From NCBI RefSeq assembly GCF_020360975.1, contig NW_025408675.1, forward strand, positions 2,852,001 through 2,916,000: DNA of 64,000 nt, given 5' to 3'. The DNA comes from Hirsutella rhossiliensis. Taxonomy: Eukaryota; Ascomycota; Sordariomycetes; Hypocreales; Ophiocordycipitaceae. How positions within the stretch are numbered: position 1 is the first letter of the stretch; every line of letters begins with the position of its first letter. Shown here in pieces: positions 10,674-22,439 of this stretch. The notes beneath the pieces were generated by a model. That model was not told the DNA's origin. It saw only the letters and a program-made list of their open reading frames with translations, and searched no databases. The position numbers and the translations under genes were made by a program.

Positions 10674-12502
10674 TTACTCCTTTTAAGCTAGGAAATTAAC
10701 TTATACCTTTAAAATTACTTATTAAAATATCCGACTAAAATTCCTTTTAAAAATCCCCTTAATAACTTCTTCTACCTTCCTATGCTCTTAAACTCCTATC
10801 TAGACTTCTCGATCCCTTTAAACGAAATAATACTAAATTTATATAAAATAGGTAGATAAAAAGAATATAAATTCTCTAAACTTAAGGGAAATTTAAATTA
10901 TACTCTTTAGACTATAAGGATAAGAGCTATCCTTACTAAGGAAAAGCTTATCGCTACCTTAGAGTAAGAAAATTATATAAAGACTATAAAAGCTTTATCT
11001 TAGATTTTTCTTTAAGTCGAAGATAGCCCTTTAATATAAATTAAGTATTTAATAAATACTAAAGCTACTTAGGATAAGCTTATAATATCGCGAAGCGCGG
11101 CTTAATTTTATAGTTCTCGGAGATATCCGTTAGTAAGAGGGACTAAGGAAGCTAAAAATACCTAGTATAGAAGAAGGAAGAAGGAGCTAAAAAGAGGTAT
11201 AGGAAGGAGGGTAGGAGTATAAGGGGAAGTATAAGTAGCGAGAGATAAGAAGGATAAGCCGGTAACGGCTAAAAAGGAAGGGAAAACCGGTAAAAAGCTT
11301 AGTAGTTAAAAGGATATTAGTAGCTTTTAAAGTAGGATCTTCTTTATTAATTAAGATGCTAGACGGGTATAAATAAGGGCGTTAGATAGAGGAAAGAAGG
11401 ATAATTAAGGTAATATAATAATTACTCCCCTACCTTTATTACTACCCCTATAAGAATTAAATCTCTCTACCCTACCTATCCGACCCCTTACTTTTAATTT
11501 TACCTTTATATATTTTTATATACTTTTTATATCTCTCTACGCGAGATATAAAGCTATATAATCCGTTGAATTTCTCGTTAAATTATTTACTTATAAAGCA
11601 GCTCTTTAATCTTAGTCCCTTAGGCTCTAATTTAAAGAAATGCCTTTATAAGGTAAAGGAAATCTATAAGGATTTAAAATCCTATAATATAGAAATTTTA
11701 GAAGTTATCCTTATAATATAGATTCTTAATTGCCTTAATAAGGAATTTAGAAGCTATATTATAAATATTATATAGAGCCTTAAGTATAATTCTATAGCGT
11801 TTACCCTTAAATCCCTTATAGCTAGTCTTTTAGATAAAGCTAGAAGAATAAAGGATATAGGTAAATCTTTAGAGAAAGCCTTCTTAATATAAAGGAAGCC
11901 TTAGAAATCCTATAGAAATTCTATAGATACTCCTTATTATAAGGAATATAAAAAACCAGGGTATTTTATAGTAAATTACTATAAATTATACTTAAATAAG
12001 GCTCTTACGTATTAGGTTTTAAATAAAAGAAAAAAGGATAATAAGACTTAAATTTCTAAAAAGAGAAAATCTTCTTTTTTTCTTCTTTTAAGAAGAAATC
12101 CCTTTTAAGTAGTATTTCTATTACTAATAAAAGAAAGAAGGCTCGAATTATAAAGCTAGAGTCCGATTTAGACGATAGTAATAAGGTCTTAAGTATAGCT
12201 TCGTAAGAAAATAATATAGACCTAGATATCGACCTTATAGACCTCTTTAAGGCTCCGACCCTTATATAAATATCTAAGGATTTAAAGGTAATTTTAACCT
12301 TTATAATTACCCTTATAGTAAAAGCTAATAAAGACTTTCTTTTAAGACCTTTAAAAGCCTTAATTCCTAGAATAAAGGAATTAGTCTTAAAGGTAAGAAA
12401 AGGAGGATTTCCTAGTTATAAAAATAAAAGGATCTTTAATTTTATATATAATACTAAAGCTACTAAGTATATAGTATTTAATAAGAATTTCCTTATTAAC
12501 TA
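10674..12502 (+). pseudogene. Copia family B gag fragment (copy 1), interrupted
   Basis: It is colinear with 16967-18330 of the full-length Copia B, including the gag zinc-knuckle region near 11940-11980 (C-x2-C-x4-H-x4-C with Cys changed to Tyr). The frame is split by the solo Copia A LTR at 11086-11546. Similarity ends at about 12502, just after the start of the protease region, so the rest of pol is absent. Confidence 0.75.
11086..11546 (+). repeat. Solo Copia family A LTR with TSD TATAA
   Basis: This 461-bp block corresponds to the LTRs at 36817-37293 and (reversed) 4107-4583. It is flanked by TATAA at 11081-11085 and TATAA at 11547-11551. Removing it and one duplication restores colinearity with Copia B copy 2 near 17365-17375. 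It ends GCGAGA, not CA, like the other LTR copies of this family. Confidence 0.85.
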
Positions 12503-14899
12503 TATTATTAAGATTACGCTAGGGACCTAGCTAGAGGTATCTAGAACTTCGGTATTAAATAGAAGGGAAAAACTAAAGTACCTAAGGGAAAACCCTCCCC
12601 TCTTTTAATATAGGTCTGCCTTAAATAAGGTTATAATAGTAGTATATAGGAAATTTACGCCGGCTACTATAGGCTCCTCCTACGCTATTATATCTCGGCG
12701 TAGGCCCTCTTAGGCTATAGTCGCTACTATCTTAAGCGGCCGCGGCCTAGGCTTACTAGCCTAAGCCTAAGGTTATAGGTAGTAGTCTCTCTCTAAGGGC
12801 CCGACTTATAGGCGCCTCTATATACTATAGCTCCCGCGTTGCTACTATATAGCTATAGCTACGTCGGCTTATTAGTCCGTTAGTTAATAGGGTAGGTAAT
12901 ATCCGGTTACTAGGCTAGGCGCTAGTATAGGTCGCTCCTAGGTAGGGCTAGCTAATCGAAATTCGGTTCCCGTCTAGCTACGCGACTTCCCGATTAGGGG
13001 CGCGGTAGCCTATATTTACCTTCTACCCTCCCCCCTTAGTTTTATTCGTGCCTCCTCCTATCTCTTTATTAGCTATCTCTTTTATAGGCCTTACTACTAC
13101 CTCGCCCGCTTTATTTCTATAACTCTAGGTCTCTCTAGCACTATATTTAGTTCGCTTATCGCTATATCGTAATATCTAACTAAGAAGCTAACTTAGGTAG
13201 TAGTAGCTCGCCTCCTTTAAAACCCCCTCCTTATAAGAAAGTCGCTATTATAGCGGGATCGGAGCGCTTTATTCTATATTTTATATATATCGGGCGTCTT
13301 ATTAGTAAGCTTACCTATAAGTCCTTTACCGGCTATTAAAACTAGTTTTATAAGTATTAATCCTAGTTTTATCTTAGGTTAGTCCTACCTTTAGTATTTT
13401 TAGCTAACTTTAATAGCTATAAAGGTTAAAGTATATATTACTTACGCTAACTTTAACTAGTCCTATTACTAAGTAAGTAACCCTATCTTACTATAGTACT
13501 ATCTAAGTTTAGTGCTAATCTATATTTTAGATTACCTATAAAAGTAAGGAGGCCGCGCATGCCTTTTACTAGGTATAGTCTAAGGTCGACCGCCCCTCCC
13601 TTATTAAGGGTTCGGTATAAGAGCGCCTTTACCGCGCTGCTCTAGAAACTTATATTTACGCTAGTTAGAAGGCCCCCGCCGCTAAGGGTAAGGGCGTATT
13701 AAGCGAGTCCGCCCTTAGTCTAGCTATAGTTACTAAGAATATCGAGACGCTTACGTTAGCTTTTACTTATTTTATAGATAATACCCGCTATATATATAAG
13801 TCCCTAAAGAAGTACCTAAGTAAGTTTAGCGATACTATTAAGACCTTAGCTTAGGTCGGGCCTAAGTTACTCTTAGTTACCTAAAAGACTCTTATAGCAG
13901 TTAATAATCTTATTAACTATTTCTATTTTATTACTAGCGACGACCTTAATAGTAGGGATAGCGGTTTTAATCTTACTAGGCTTAGTCTAGCTTTAGTCCC
14001 TTTTAATAAAGGGAAGGGCAAAAGTAAGGGTAAGGCGGCTACCGCGCCTAAGGCTCTATTTAAGGCTAAGGCTAAGGAGTCCGCCGTTATTACTATACCC
14101 GCGGTCGTCGTAAAGCTAGCTCGGGAACCTACCGCGTCTCCCTCTATCGGCTCCGACGCTAAGCTATAGCCCGGTAGTTCTCCTAGCGCTAAGCCCGCCC
14201 TAAAGCGTCCCTATTATATATCGCTTATTAATCTTACTAACGCTCCTAACTTTGTTTAGTAGCGTCTTTATAGCTATCGCGGTTTAGTCTTAGCTAAGAT
14301 TATTACTAGTCTTAACCTCGATTAGATCTAGGGTTATAGTATAGGCTATAGTAAACGCCTCCGCGCCGCCGCTAGTATAGGTCTTACCTTAGTATAGACC
14401 TTAGTTATTACTCTATCTTATAAGCTAGCTATCTAAGCTAGCTTTAGTTTAGGTTTAGGGTTAGGCCTAACCGGTTATTATTAAGCTTCTTATAGCGGTA
14501 GTAGTCCCCGTACTCCTCGTAAGTCTTAGGTTACTCCCTCCTATACCCCGCGTACTACCTTAGAAGGGTCCTATTATTCCCGCTATAATAACGAGGCGGA
14601 TATTACTACCGACGAGTTAGGCTAAGGTTATAGTTTAAGGGGCTAATTATTAGCTCTATCTTAGTTTAGTTTTAAGTTAGGTCTTATTTAGTTATAGTCT
14701 TTTAGTAGTAAGTCTTATTCTATAGCTATTAAGGCTAGTTCGGTTAAGTTATATTAGTTTTATTTAGTCTATAGTTTAATCGGCGAGGTTTACGCTTAGT
14801 TTAGGTTTAGTTTAGTTAATATTATAGTCTTATTATCGTAAGTCCTCTCCCTTCTTAGATCGCCTTAGTAAGGGAAGTAGTTAGCTAAGGTAGTCTTAG
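12503..14899. other. Unassigned RIP-mutated sequence with a plus-strand coding-like stretch
   Basis: The left half shows no clear gene. On the plus strand from about 13480 to 14830 a frame reads well once RIP stops are ignored, including a Lys/Gly-rich run (KGKGKSKGK) near 14010-14040 and an Ala/Pro/Ser-rich stretch after it. It resembles a gag or ORF1-type nucleic-acid-binding protein in composition, but no zinc knuckle or domain was recognised. It could belong to an element unrelated to the LINE on its right, or the LINE 3' part may extend into this interval on the minus strand. Confidence 0.45.
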
Positions 14900-16385
14900 T
14901 TAAGGCCGCTCTATCTCTAGCGCGACCCTAGTCCTATTATCTAATATATCTATATATAGCCTCTAAGCTAGGTCGAACTAATAGAGCCTACCTAAGTAAA
15001 GGAACTATTATACTAGCGGCGCCGCTATCCTTTTCCCTTAAAGGCCCGCTCTTATATTACTTATATCCTAGGCCTATATTAAGAGGGACTCCCTTACCTC
15101 CTCTATTAATAGATAGTCGATTATCGCGTAGTAAATAGTATCTTATTTTTATTTATAGGTATATATTAGCGAGACTATACTAAGGACCTATTAGTTAAAG
15201 AGGAAGTTATTAAGCTTAATCTTTCCTATATATATCTAAGTAATTACTATACTAATATACTTAAGGAGGCCTTTATAACGGTTTAGCGTTATCGCCTTAT
15301 TAAACTATAGTAGGAAGTTAGCGGGGTAAAGGGTAGTTTAGTATTATTAAATCGCGTTTTCCTTAGCGTTTTATTAAGCAGCCTATTTCTTATTTAGCCT
15401 TTTAAGCGACTAAGCTTTATTTAAAAGGTCGTTTAATCCTATCTAGCTCCGGACCCTCCTTATCTCCTCTATAAGGGGGGGCCTACTAAGTAGTAGCGCC
15501 GCTAAGGGCCTACTCTCTCTCTAGTATCGCCGCCTCTTAAGTATACCTACGACTATATTAAATATATATCGGATTTAGCTTAGGAGCCCTAAATCCTTTA
15601 ACTTCTAAAGGGTATCCGTTATTCTTTAGTTTAAGTAAAGGTCGATTAAAGGTACCTATACCTCTACCTCTACTTAGTAGACTAAGGTCGCGTAGTAAGC
15701 GCCCGTTACTACTTAGAGGTAGGCTAACTAGTCTTATATTAGGTCCCGCGCGATCCCGCGTAGTTTCCCCCCCGCGGGCGTTATCTTATAGAATATAACT
15801 ATAGCGTAGGAGATTAAGGACCGGATTACCTTACTATAGACTTCCTTAGCGCGTAGTAAGGTATAGCCCTACGTAGATAACGCGAGCCTAGTTAGGGCTA
15901 TAGTCTAGCGCTTTATCTTTACCTAGAGCTATTTTAGGTATGCCTTCTAGCGTAGTTTCTAGTATACTTAAACCCTTAGTAGGCGGGCCTCTTAGACCGG
16001 TATTACTACGTTAGTCCTAAGGCAGACCGGCGTCGTTATTACTTATCTCCTCTATATAAAGTATATTAACTCGCTCTTCGATAGTTCGAAAGTAACCGCG
16101 AACTTAGCCGCTTACTCCGCGTATACCTTCTAGGCCTCCTTTAAGCGTACTACCGTTATAGCCTTATCGGGTCTAATACTAACTATATTTATATCGTCGG
16201 CGAAGCTAACGGTATAAATACTATATATTATACTAAGCCTCTTATATAGGGGGGTTATATAGTATAGAAATAGGATCGGGGATAGGGGGGAGCCTTAAGG
16301 GACTCCCGTTAGTACTTAAGTTAGCTTTAAGGTCTTCTTATCGAAATAAAGGGTCGATCTTCTATCGCTTATAAAGCTCTATATA
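14900..16385 (-). pseudogene. Tad1-like LINE reverse transcriptase fragment (LINE 1)
   Basis: On the minus strand a frame reads GVP-stop-GSPLSPILF at about 16306-16272 (the non-LTR motif GVPQGSPLSP), then FADD at about 16207-16195, where both catalytic Asp codons survive. Beyond it come LSKSELIYF and the block EARLLRV, matching the thumb region usual in Tad1-clade LINEs. The left end is approximate. The 5' part, with the endonuclease, is missing because the Copia B 5' LTR begins at 16386. Confidence 0.75.
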
Positions 16386-16951
16386 TAAGGAACGGTGATC
16401 CTACTATAAATAAAGTAGCTATAATATACTCTCCCGATTATATAAGCTAATAAGTAGTTTATTAATTATAGATAAAATCTTATCCTATAGAGCAAGAATC
16501 GCTCGTTATTTTATATATTATTATATATTAAACGGGTTGCTAGTTATGGTATAATCGGGAATCGAAGGAATAGAGCTAGCTTAGAATGCTAGCTAAGACC
16601 TCTTAAGAACACCGGCACGACCAACCTCCTTTAAACACGAATATTAGTAGAACTAAGACACTTCTAGATTCACTCGAGGTATCACGGAATTCCCTAGTTA
16701 TAGGGCTAGACGGCAGCCTAAATCTAGTCCCGAAAGGTTCTTCCGTTTAGCTATAATTATCTATATAAGATAGTATGTCCGCTAGTAGATAGATAGAGAA
16801 TTATTAACTTTAATACCTCTTCTATATACTAATATACTACTAATAAATTCCGTTGAAAATCCTACCTTATACTCCTTCTTCCCCTCTATTACGTAGTCTT
16901 ACGTAATTCCTTAATTTCCTAAAATTCCGCCTTTGCTTATATACCTTTAGA
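16386..16951 (+). repeat. Copia B 5' LTR
   Basis: This is the left LTR of the full element, recognisably the same as 21872-22439 and the solo LTR 39054-39621. It starts TAAGGAACGGTG and ends TTTAGA, directly before the primer-binding site. Confidence 0.85.
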
Positions 16952-16966
16952 GGTTATAAGCCCGGC
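16952..16966 (+). promoter_or_regulatory. Copia B primer-binding site
   Basis: GGTTATAAGCCCGGC is identical to the site at 10659-10673. Its complement, after reversing one RIP change, is the anticodon stem-loop of initiator tRNA-Met. The site abuts the LTR end without a gap. Confidence 0.7.
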
Positions 16967-18250
16967 TTACTCCTTTTAAGCCGGGAAATTAACTACTTAT
17001 TCCTTTAAAATTCCTCGTCGAAATATTCAATTAAAATTCCTTTCGAAATTCCCCCTAACTTCTTTTACCTTCCTACGCTCTTAAACTCCCGTCTAGACTT
17101 CTCGATCCCTATAAACGAAATAATACCGAATTTATATAAAATATATAGATAGAAAGAATACGAATTTACTAGACTTAAGGGAAATTTAAATTATACCTTA
17201 TAGACTACGAGGATAGAAGCTATCCTTATAAAAGAAAAGCTTATTACTGCTCTAGAGCAAGTAAATTATATATAGACTACGGAGGCTTTATCTATAATAT
17301 TCCTTTAAGTCGAAGATAGTCCCTTAATATAAATTCGGCATCTAAAAAATGCTAAAGAAGCGTAGGATGAGCTTAAAAAGCTATATAATCCGTCGAACTT
17401 TTCGTCGAATTATCTGCTTATTAAGCAGCTCTTTAATCTTAGTCCCTCGGACTCTAATTTAGAGAAATACCTTTATAAGGTAAAGGAAATCTACGAGGAT
17501 TTAAAATCCTATAATATAGAAATTCTAGAAGTTATTCTTATAGCATAGATTCTTAATTGCCTTAATAAGGAATTTAGAAGCTATATTATAAATATTACGT
17601 AGAGCCTTAGGTATAATTCTATAGCGTTTACCCTCGAAACCCTTATAGCTAGTCTTTTAGACGAAGCTAGAAGAATAGAGGATATAGACGAATCTTCGGA
17701 GAAAACCTTCCTAATATAAAGGAAGCCTTAGAAATCCTATAGAAATTCTATAGATACTCCTTATTATAAGGAATATAAAAAACCAGGGCATTTTATAGTA
17801 AATTACTATAAATTATACCTAAATAAGGCTCCCGCTTATTAGGTATTAAATAAAGGAAAAAGGGACGATAGGACTTAAATTTCTAAGAAGAGAAAATCTT
17901 CTTCTTCTTCTTCTTCTAGGAAGAAATCCCCTTTTAGTAGTATTTCTACTACTAATAAAAGAAGGAAGGCTTAAATTACCGAGCTAGAGTCCGATTCGGA
18001 AGATAGTAATAAGGTCTTAAATATAGCTTCGTAAGAAAATATAAACCTAGATATCGACCTTATAGACCTTTCTAGGGCTCCGACCCCTATATAAACGTCT
18101 AAGGATTTAGAGGTAATTTTAACCTCTATAAATACCCCTATAGTAAAAGCTAATAAAGACTCTCTTTTAGGACCTCTAAAAGCCTCGATTCCTAGAATAA
18201 AGGAATTAGTCTTAAAGGTAAGAGAAAGAGGATTTCCTAGTTATAAGAAT
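16967..18250 (+). pseudogene. Copia B gag
   Basis: The frame encodes a nucleocapsid-type protein. Near its end, 17765-17806 reads YKEYKKPGHFIVNY, a C-x2-C-x4-H-x4-C zinc knuckle in which all three Cys are Tyr, as expected when TGC/TGT becomes TAC/TAT by RIP. Basic Lys/Ser runs follow (about 17880-17960). The copy-1 fragment at 10674-12502 covers the same region. Confidence 0.75.
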
Positions 18251-21200
18251 AAAAGGATCTTTAATTTTATATATAATACCGGAGCTACTAGGTATATAGT
18301 ATCTAATAAGAATTTCCTTATTAACTATAAAGAAATTAAGTCTAAAGTTTACTAGGGAAAAGCTTCCTTTATATTAGTAAAAGGAAAGGGGGACTTAGTA
18401 TTTAAGTTCCCGTATAGTAGAAAAAGGTATATCCTTCGAGACTACTTTTATATACCCGAATTAAGGGTAAATATACTATCCTAATCTTATTTTAATAATA
18501 CCTATGCCTTAATAGGAGGAAATAAAGTCCTTTTATTAGATAATAAGGCTAAGGTCCTTACTAAAGGATTTCTTAGAAATAGATTATATTATATTCCTAT
18601 AGAACCTTTATTAGAAAGCTAATTAATCCTTATTACGTCTTTAAAAGCAAAGGATATAGATTTTTATACTTAGTACTTACGCTTAGGGTATATAAATAGT
18701 AGGGCTATTTTAGAAATATTAAAAAGATATAATAAGGATATAAAAATGCCTCTAAAAGAGGAAAATAAAATAAGGTAATGCGAAATATATATTAGAGCTA
18801 AAGCAACGAATAAGGTTAATAAATAACCTTCGTATAAGTCTTATTTTTATTTAGAAAAAATAGTATTAGATATTTAAGGGCTAATTAAAGTGCCTACTTA
18901 TAATAAATATTACTATTATATCTCTTTCCTAAACGTAGGAACCTAATATCTAGAAATATACCTTCTTCGAAAAAAGGGAGAAGCTCTAGATAGGTTCCTA
19001 GAATTTAAAAATAGGGTAGAAAATAACCTAAAAATACTAGGATTAGAGAAGCATTTTCTAATAATGCTAAAGAATTTATATATAAAATAAAGCTTTATTA
19101 TGAAAAGAAGGAATTACCTTTAATTCTAGTCCTCCTAGGACGCCGGAATCTAACGGTAGAATAGAAAGTATAAATCGTACTATATTAGAAAAAGTTCGAG
19201 CTCTTTTATTTACTGCTAGGCTTCTTAAATATCTATAGGGAGAAGCTGTTTTAACAGCTACCTATTTATATAATAGATCACCGTATTCTACGATAGAATT
19301 TTAAAGTCCTATAGAAAAGAGGGATAATATAATACTACCCTTTAAGACCTTAAATAAAATTAAGACCTTTAGAAGCCTTATATATTATAAGAATAAAGAC
19401 CCTAAAGATAAGCTAGATAATAGAGCTTTTAAGGGAATAATAGTAGGCTATTTAGAAAATATATATAAAATCTAGGATTTTTCTAAGAGAAAGATTACTA
19501 TTTCTAGAGATATTACTATACTAGAAAATAAATTTATAAAAAATCTAGAAATCTCTAGTAGTAATAATACCTTTGATTTTAATTCTATTCTAAATAAAGA
19601 TAAGCTAGAAAGCTATATCCCTATAGAGGAAGCTACTAGAGAACCTAGAGATAAAAGTCCCTTACCCTTTATAGAAAAAGAGTCTCTAAATAACGATCCT
19701 ATTCTTACTACTAGTAAAATAGTAGTAGAATTACCTAAGAAGCCGGAAGGGTTCGATTCTAACTATATCGAATACCCTAACGTTAATTTATTTCTAAACT
19801 ACGATTTTATAAAGTTAATTCTAGCTAGTATAGAAAATTAGGATCTAAAAATTCTAAAGACCTATAAACAGGCAATAAATAGCCCTAAAATAGCATTTTA
19901 GAAAGATACTATAATTAAGGAAATTATCTAGCTAATTAAATATAAAACTTAGGAATTTTCCTACCTCCCTAAGGATAGGGAGGCTATAGGAGGCCGCTAG
20001 GTCTATACTATTAAGAAGAATAGTTAAAATAATATAATAAAATATAAAGCCCGTTTCGGAATATAAGGATTTAAGTAGATCTATAGCTTAGATTTCCTAG
20101 ATACCTTCTCGACTATAGCTAGACCTAAATCTATTAGAATTCTACTTATTTTAGCTATTATCTACGATTTCGAAGCTTTATAAATAGATATAATAAATGC
20201 CTTTATATATACCGATATAGATAGCGAAGTATATATCGATCTTCCTATAAGCTATAAAGAATACGCTCTTAAAGAATATTATTTAAAATATAGATTAGAT
20301 TATTAAGATAAAGGAATTAAATTAACTAAATTCCTAGACCTATAGAAAACCGGTTAATTAAAGCAAAGCTAAAGAAAGCATTATATAGCCTAAAATAAAG
20401 TCCTAAGCTCTAGTATAATTATTTAAAAATTATACTTAATAAACTTAGATTCCTTCCTCTTTTAATAAATAAAGTAGTATTTATAAATAAGGACTATAGT
20501 ATAGCCTTAGTAATTTATATCGACGACTTTCTTATAGTAGGGCCCTCTAAATCTATAATAAAAGAAAGATTATTTAAAGAATTATTTAAATTCCTAGATT
20601 TTACTATCTTAGGGGATATAAAAGACGTCTTAGGTCTAAATATTATAATAAACTAAGAAAATAAAAAGCTATATATATCCTAAGAAATTTATACCTTAAA
20701 TAAATTAAAGGAATTTAATAAAGAAGGTTTAAGAACTTTAAATTTACCCGCTATAGTAAGCTTTAAGCTTATAAAAGCAAAGGATTTACCTTTTAAGGAA
20801 GATATATTATAATTTTAGAAAGAAATAGGATCTCTATTATACTTAGCCTTATTTACTAGACTAGATATCTTTTATTCTATAATTTCCTATACTAGATTCG
20901 CGGCTAAGCCTAACTAGATATATATTAAGGCTTTAAATATAATTTAGAAATATTAAAATAAATTTCCTAGCCTAAAGATTAAATATAATTATAATATCCC
21001 TTCTAGCTATCTATATATAAAGGGTTTTACCGACTCTAGCTAGGCGTTAGATTTAACGGACGGAAAATCCTTTTCCGGTTACTATTTTTATATATATAAT
21101 AATATAATAAGCTAGGCTTACTCTAAGTAGAAAGCCGTTGCCCTTTCTACTTATAAGGTAGAGTATATTAGCTTTAAGGAGGTAAATAAAGAAGCTATTT

Positions 21201-21510
21201 ATTTAAATATACTTTTTAAATATATTACTAAGGATCTATCTATTAAGATTCCTAATACTATACCTCCTATTTTAATAGATAGTACTACTACTATTAAATT
21301 AGTAGAAAATCCGGAATTTTATAAAAGGTCTAAGTATATAAGATTAGCCTATTACTATACTAGAACTAGTATAAGAGAAGGGGAAATTAGAGTTTTTTAT
21401 ATTAAATTAAAAGATAATATAGCTAATATCTTTATAAAGGAATTAAGACCTAGCTTACTCTATAAATTTAGAGACGGTCTATCCTTAATAGAAGTTCCTA
21501 AGTAATTAAA
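18251..21510 (+). pseudogene. Copia B pol: protease, integrase, reverse transcriptase, RNase H
   Basis: Protease remnant: NTGATRYIVS near 18277-18306 (family form DTGATxHI). A GAG-pre-integrase and integrase region follows, with TPESNGRIESINRTILEK around 19140-19190. Reverse transcriptase includes KARFGI near 20045, then ALQIDIINAFI-type sequence around 20175-20210 and an intact YIDDFLIVGP at about 20517-20546. RNase H has LTDGKSFSGYYF near 21055-21095 and a VALSTYKVEYI block near 21140. This IN-before-RT order defines Copia. The reading needs many RIP stops suppressed, so no protein can be made. Confidence 0.8.
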
Positions 21511-21871
21511 AGGGGTTTTTAGATTTTCTTATACTTTTTATATCTTTCCCTTACTAGGTTTTTTCTTTTATTAAGTTTCCTAGATAAATATTTACTAGGT
21601 TTTTTATCTATTAAGAATTTCCTAGTAATAATAGGTTTTACCTTTTATAAAGCTATCCTATAAATAATTATTATAACTATAGATTTTTTCTACTATAGGT
21701 TTTTCTATTAGTATATACCTAAGGATTTTATTTTCCTTAAAAAAGAATAGGTTTTTATATATCCTATTAAGGTATAAGAGTAGTTTTCATAAATTAGGTT
21801 TTTACCCTATATATATACTACTATAAATAAATTAGTAAAGAGTATATAAATCTACTCTTTAAAGGAGGCTA

Positions 21872-22439
21872 TAAGGAACGGTGTTTTCCTATTATAAATA
21901 AAGTAGCTATAATATACTCTCTTAATTATATAAGCTAATAAGTAGTATATTAATTATAGATAAATTCCTATCCTATAAAGTAAGAATCGCTCGTTATTTT
22001 ACGCGTTAATATATATTAAACGGGTTGCCGGTTATTATATAATTAGGAATCGAAGAAATAGAGCTAGCTTAAAATACTAGCTAAGACCTCTTAAGAGTAC
22101 CGGCACGACCAACCTCCTTTAAACACGAATATTAGTAGAACTAAGACACCTCTAAATATACTTAAGGTATTACTAAATACCTTAGTCTTAGAGCTATATA
22201 GCAGCCTAAATCTAATCCCGAAAGGTTCTTCCGTTTAGCTATAATTATCTATATAAGATAGTATGTCCGCTAGTAAATAGAGATAGGATTATTAACTTAA
22301 ACACCTCTTCTATATACTAATATACTACTAATAAATTCCGTTGAAAATCCTACCTTATACTCCTTCTTCCCCTTTATTATATAGTCTTATATAATTCCTT
22401 AATTTCCTAAAATTCCGCTTTTACTTATATACCTTAAGA
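21872..22439 (+). repeat. Copia B 3' LTR
   Basis: This is the right LTR of the full element (568 bp), starting TAAGGAACGGTG and ending CTTAAGA. The sequence immediately right of it is Gypsy 1 pol, entered mid-frame. Confidence 0.85.

Larger units (their letters stand above)
16386..22439 (+). mobile_element. Full-length Copia family B retrotransposon
   Basis: The element is about 6.05 kb, with LTRs at 16386-16951 (566 bp) and 21872-22439 (568 bp), a tRNA-iMet type primer-binding site after the 5' LTR and a purine tract (AAAGGAGG, 21861-21868) close to the 3' LTR. Gag, protease, integrase, reverse transcriptase and RNase H lie in Ty1/Copia order on the plus strand. The flanks differ: left ATATA and LINE sequence, right GCAGG and Gypsy 1 pol, with no target duplication. 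That suggests recombination between Copia B copies or loss of flanking DNA after insertion. Confidence 0.85.

Noticed and set aside
12503..14899. LINE 1 extending all the way to 12503 on the minus strand
   Set aside because: I could follow the minus-strand LINE frame only to about 14900; further left the plus strand reads better, so the interval is left unassigned.
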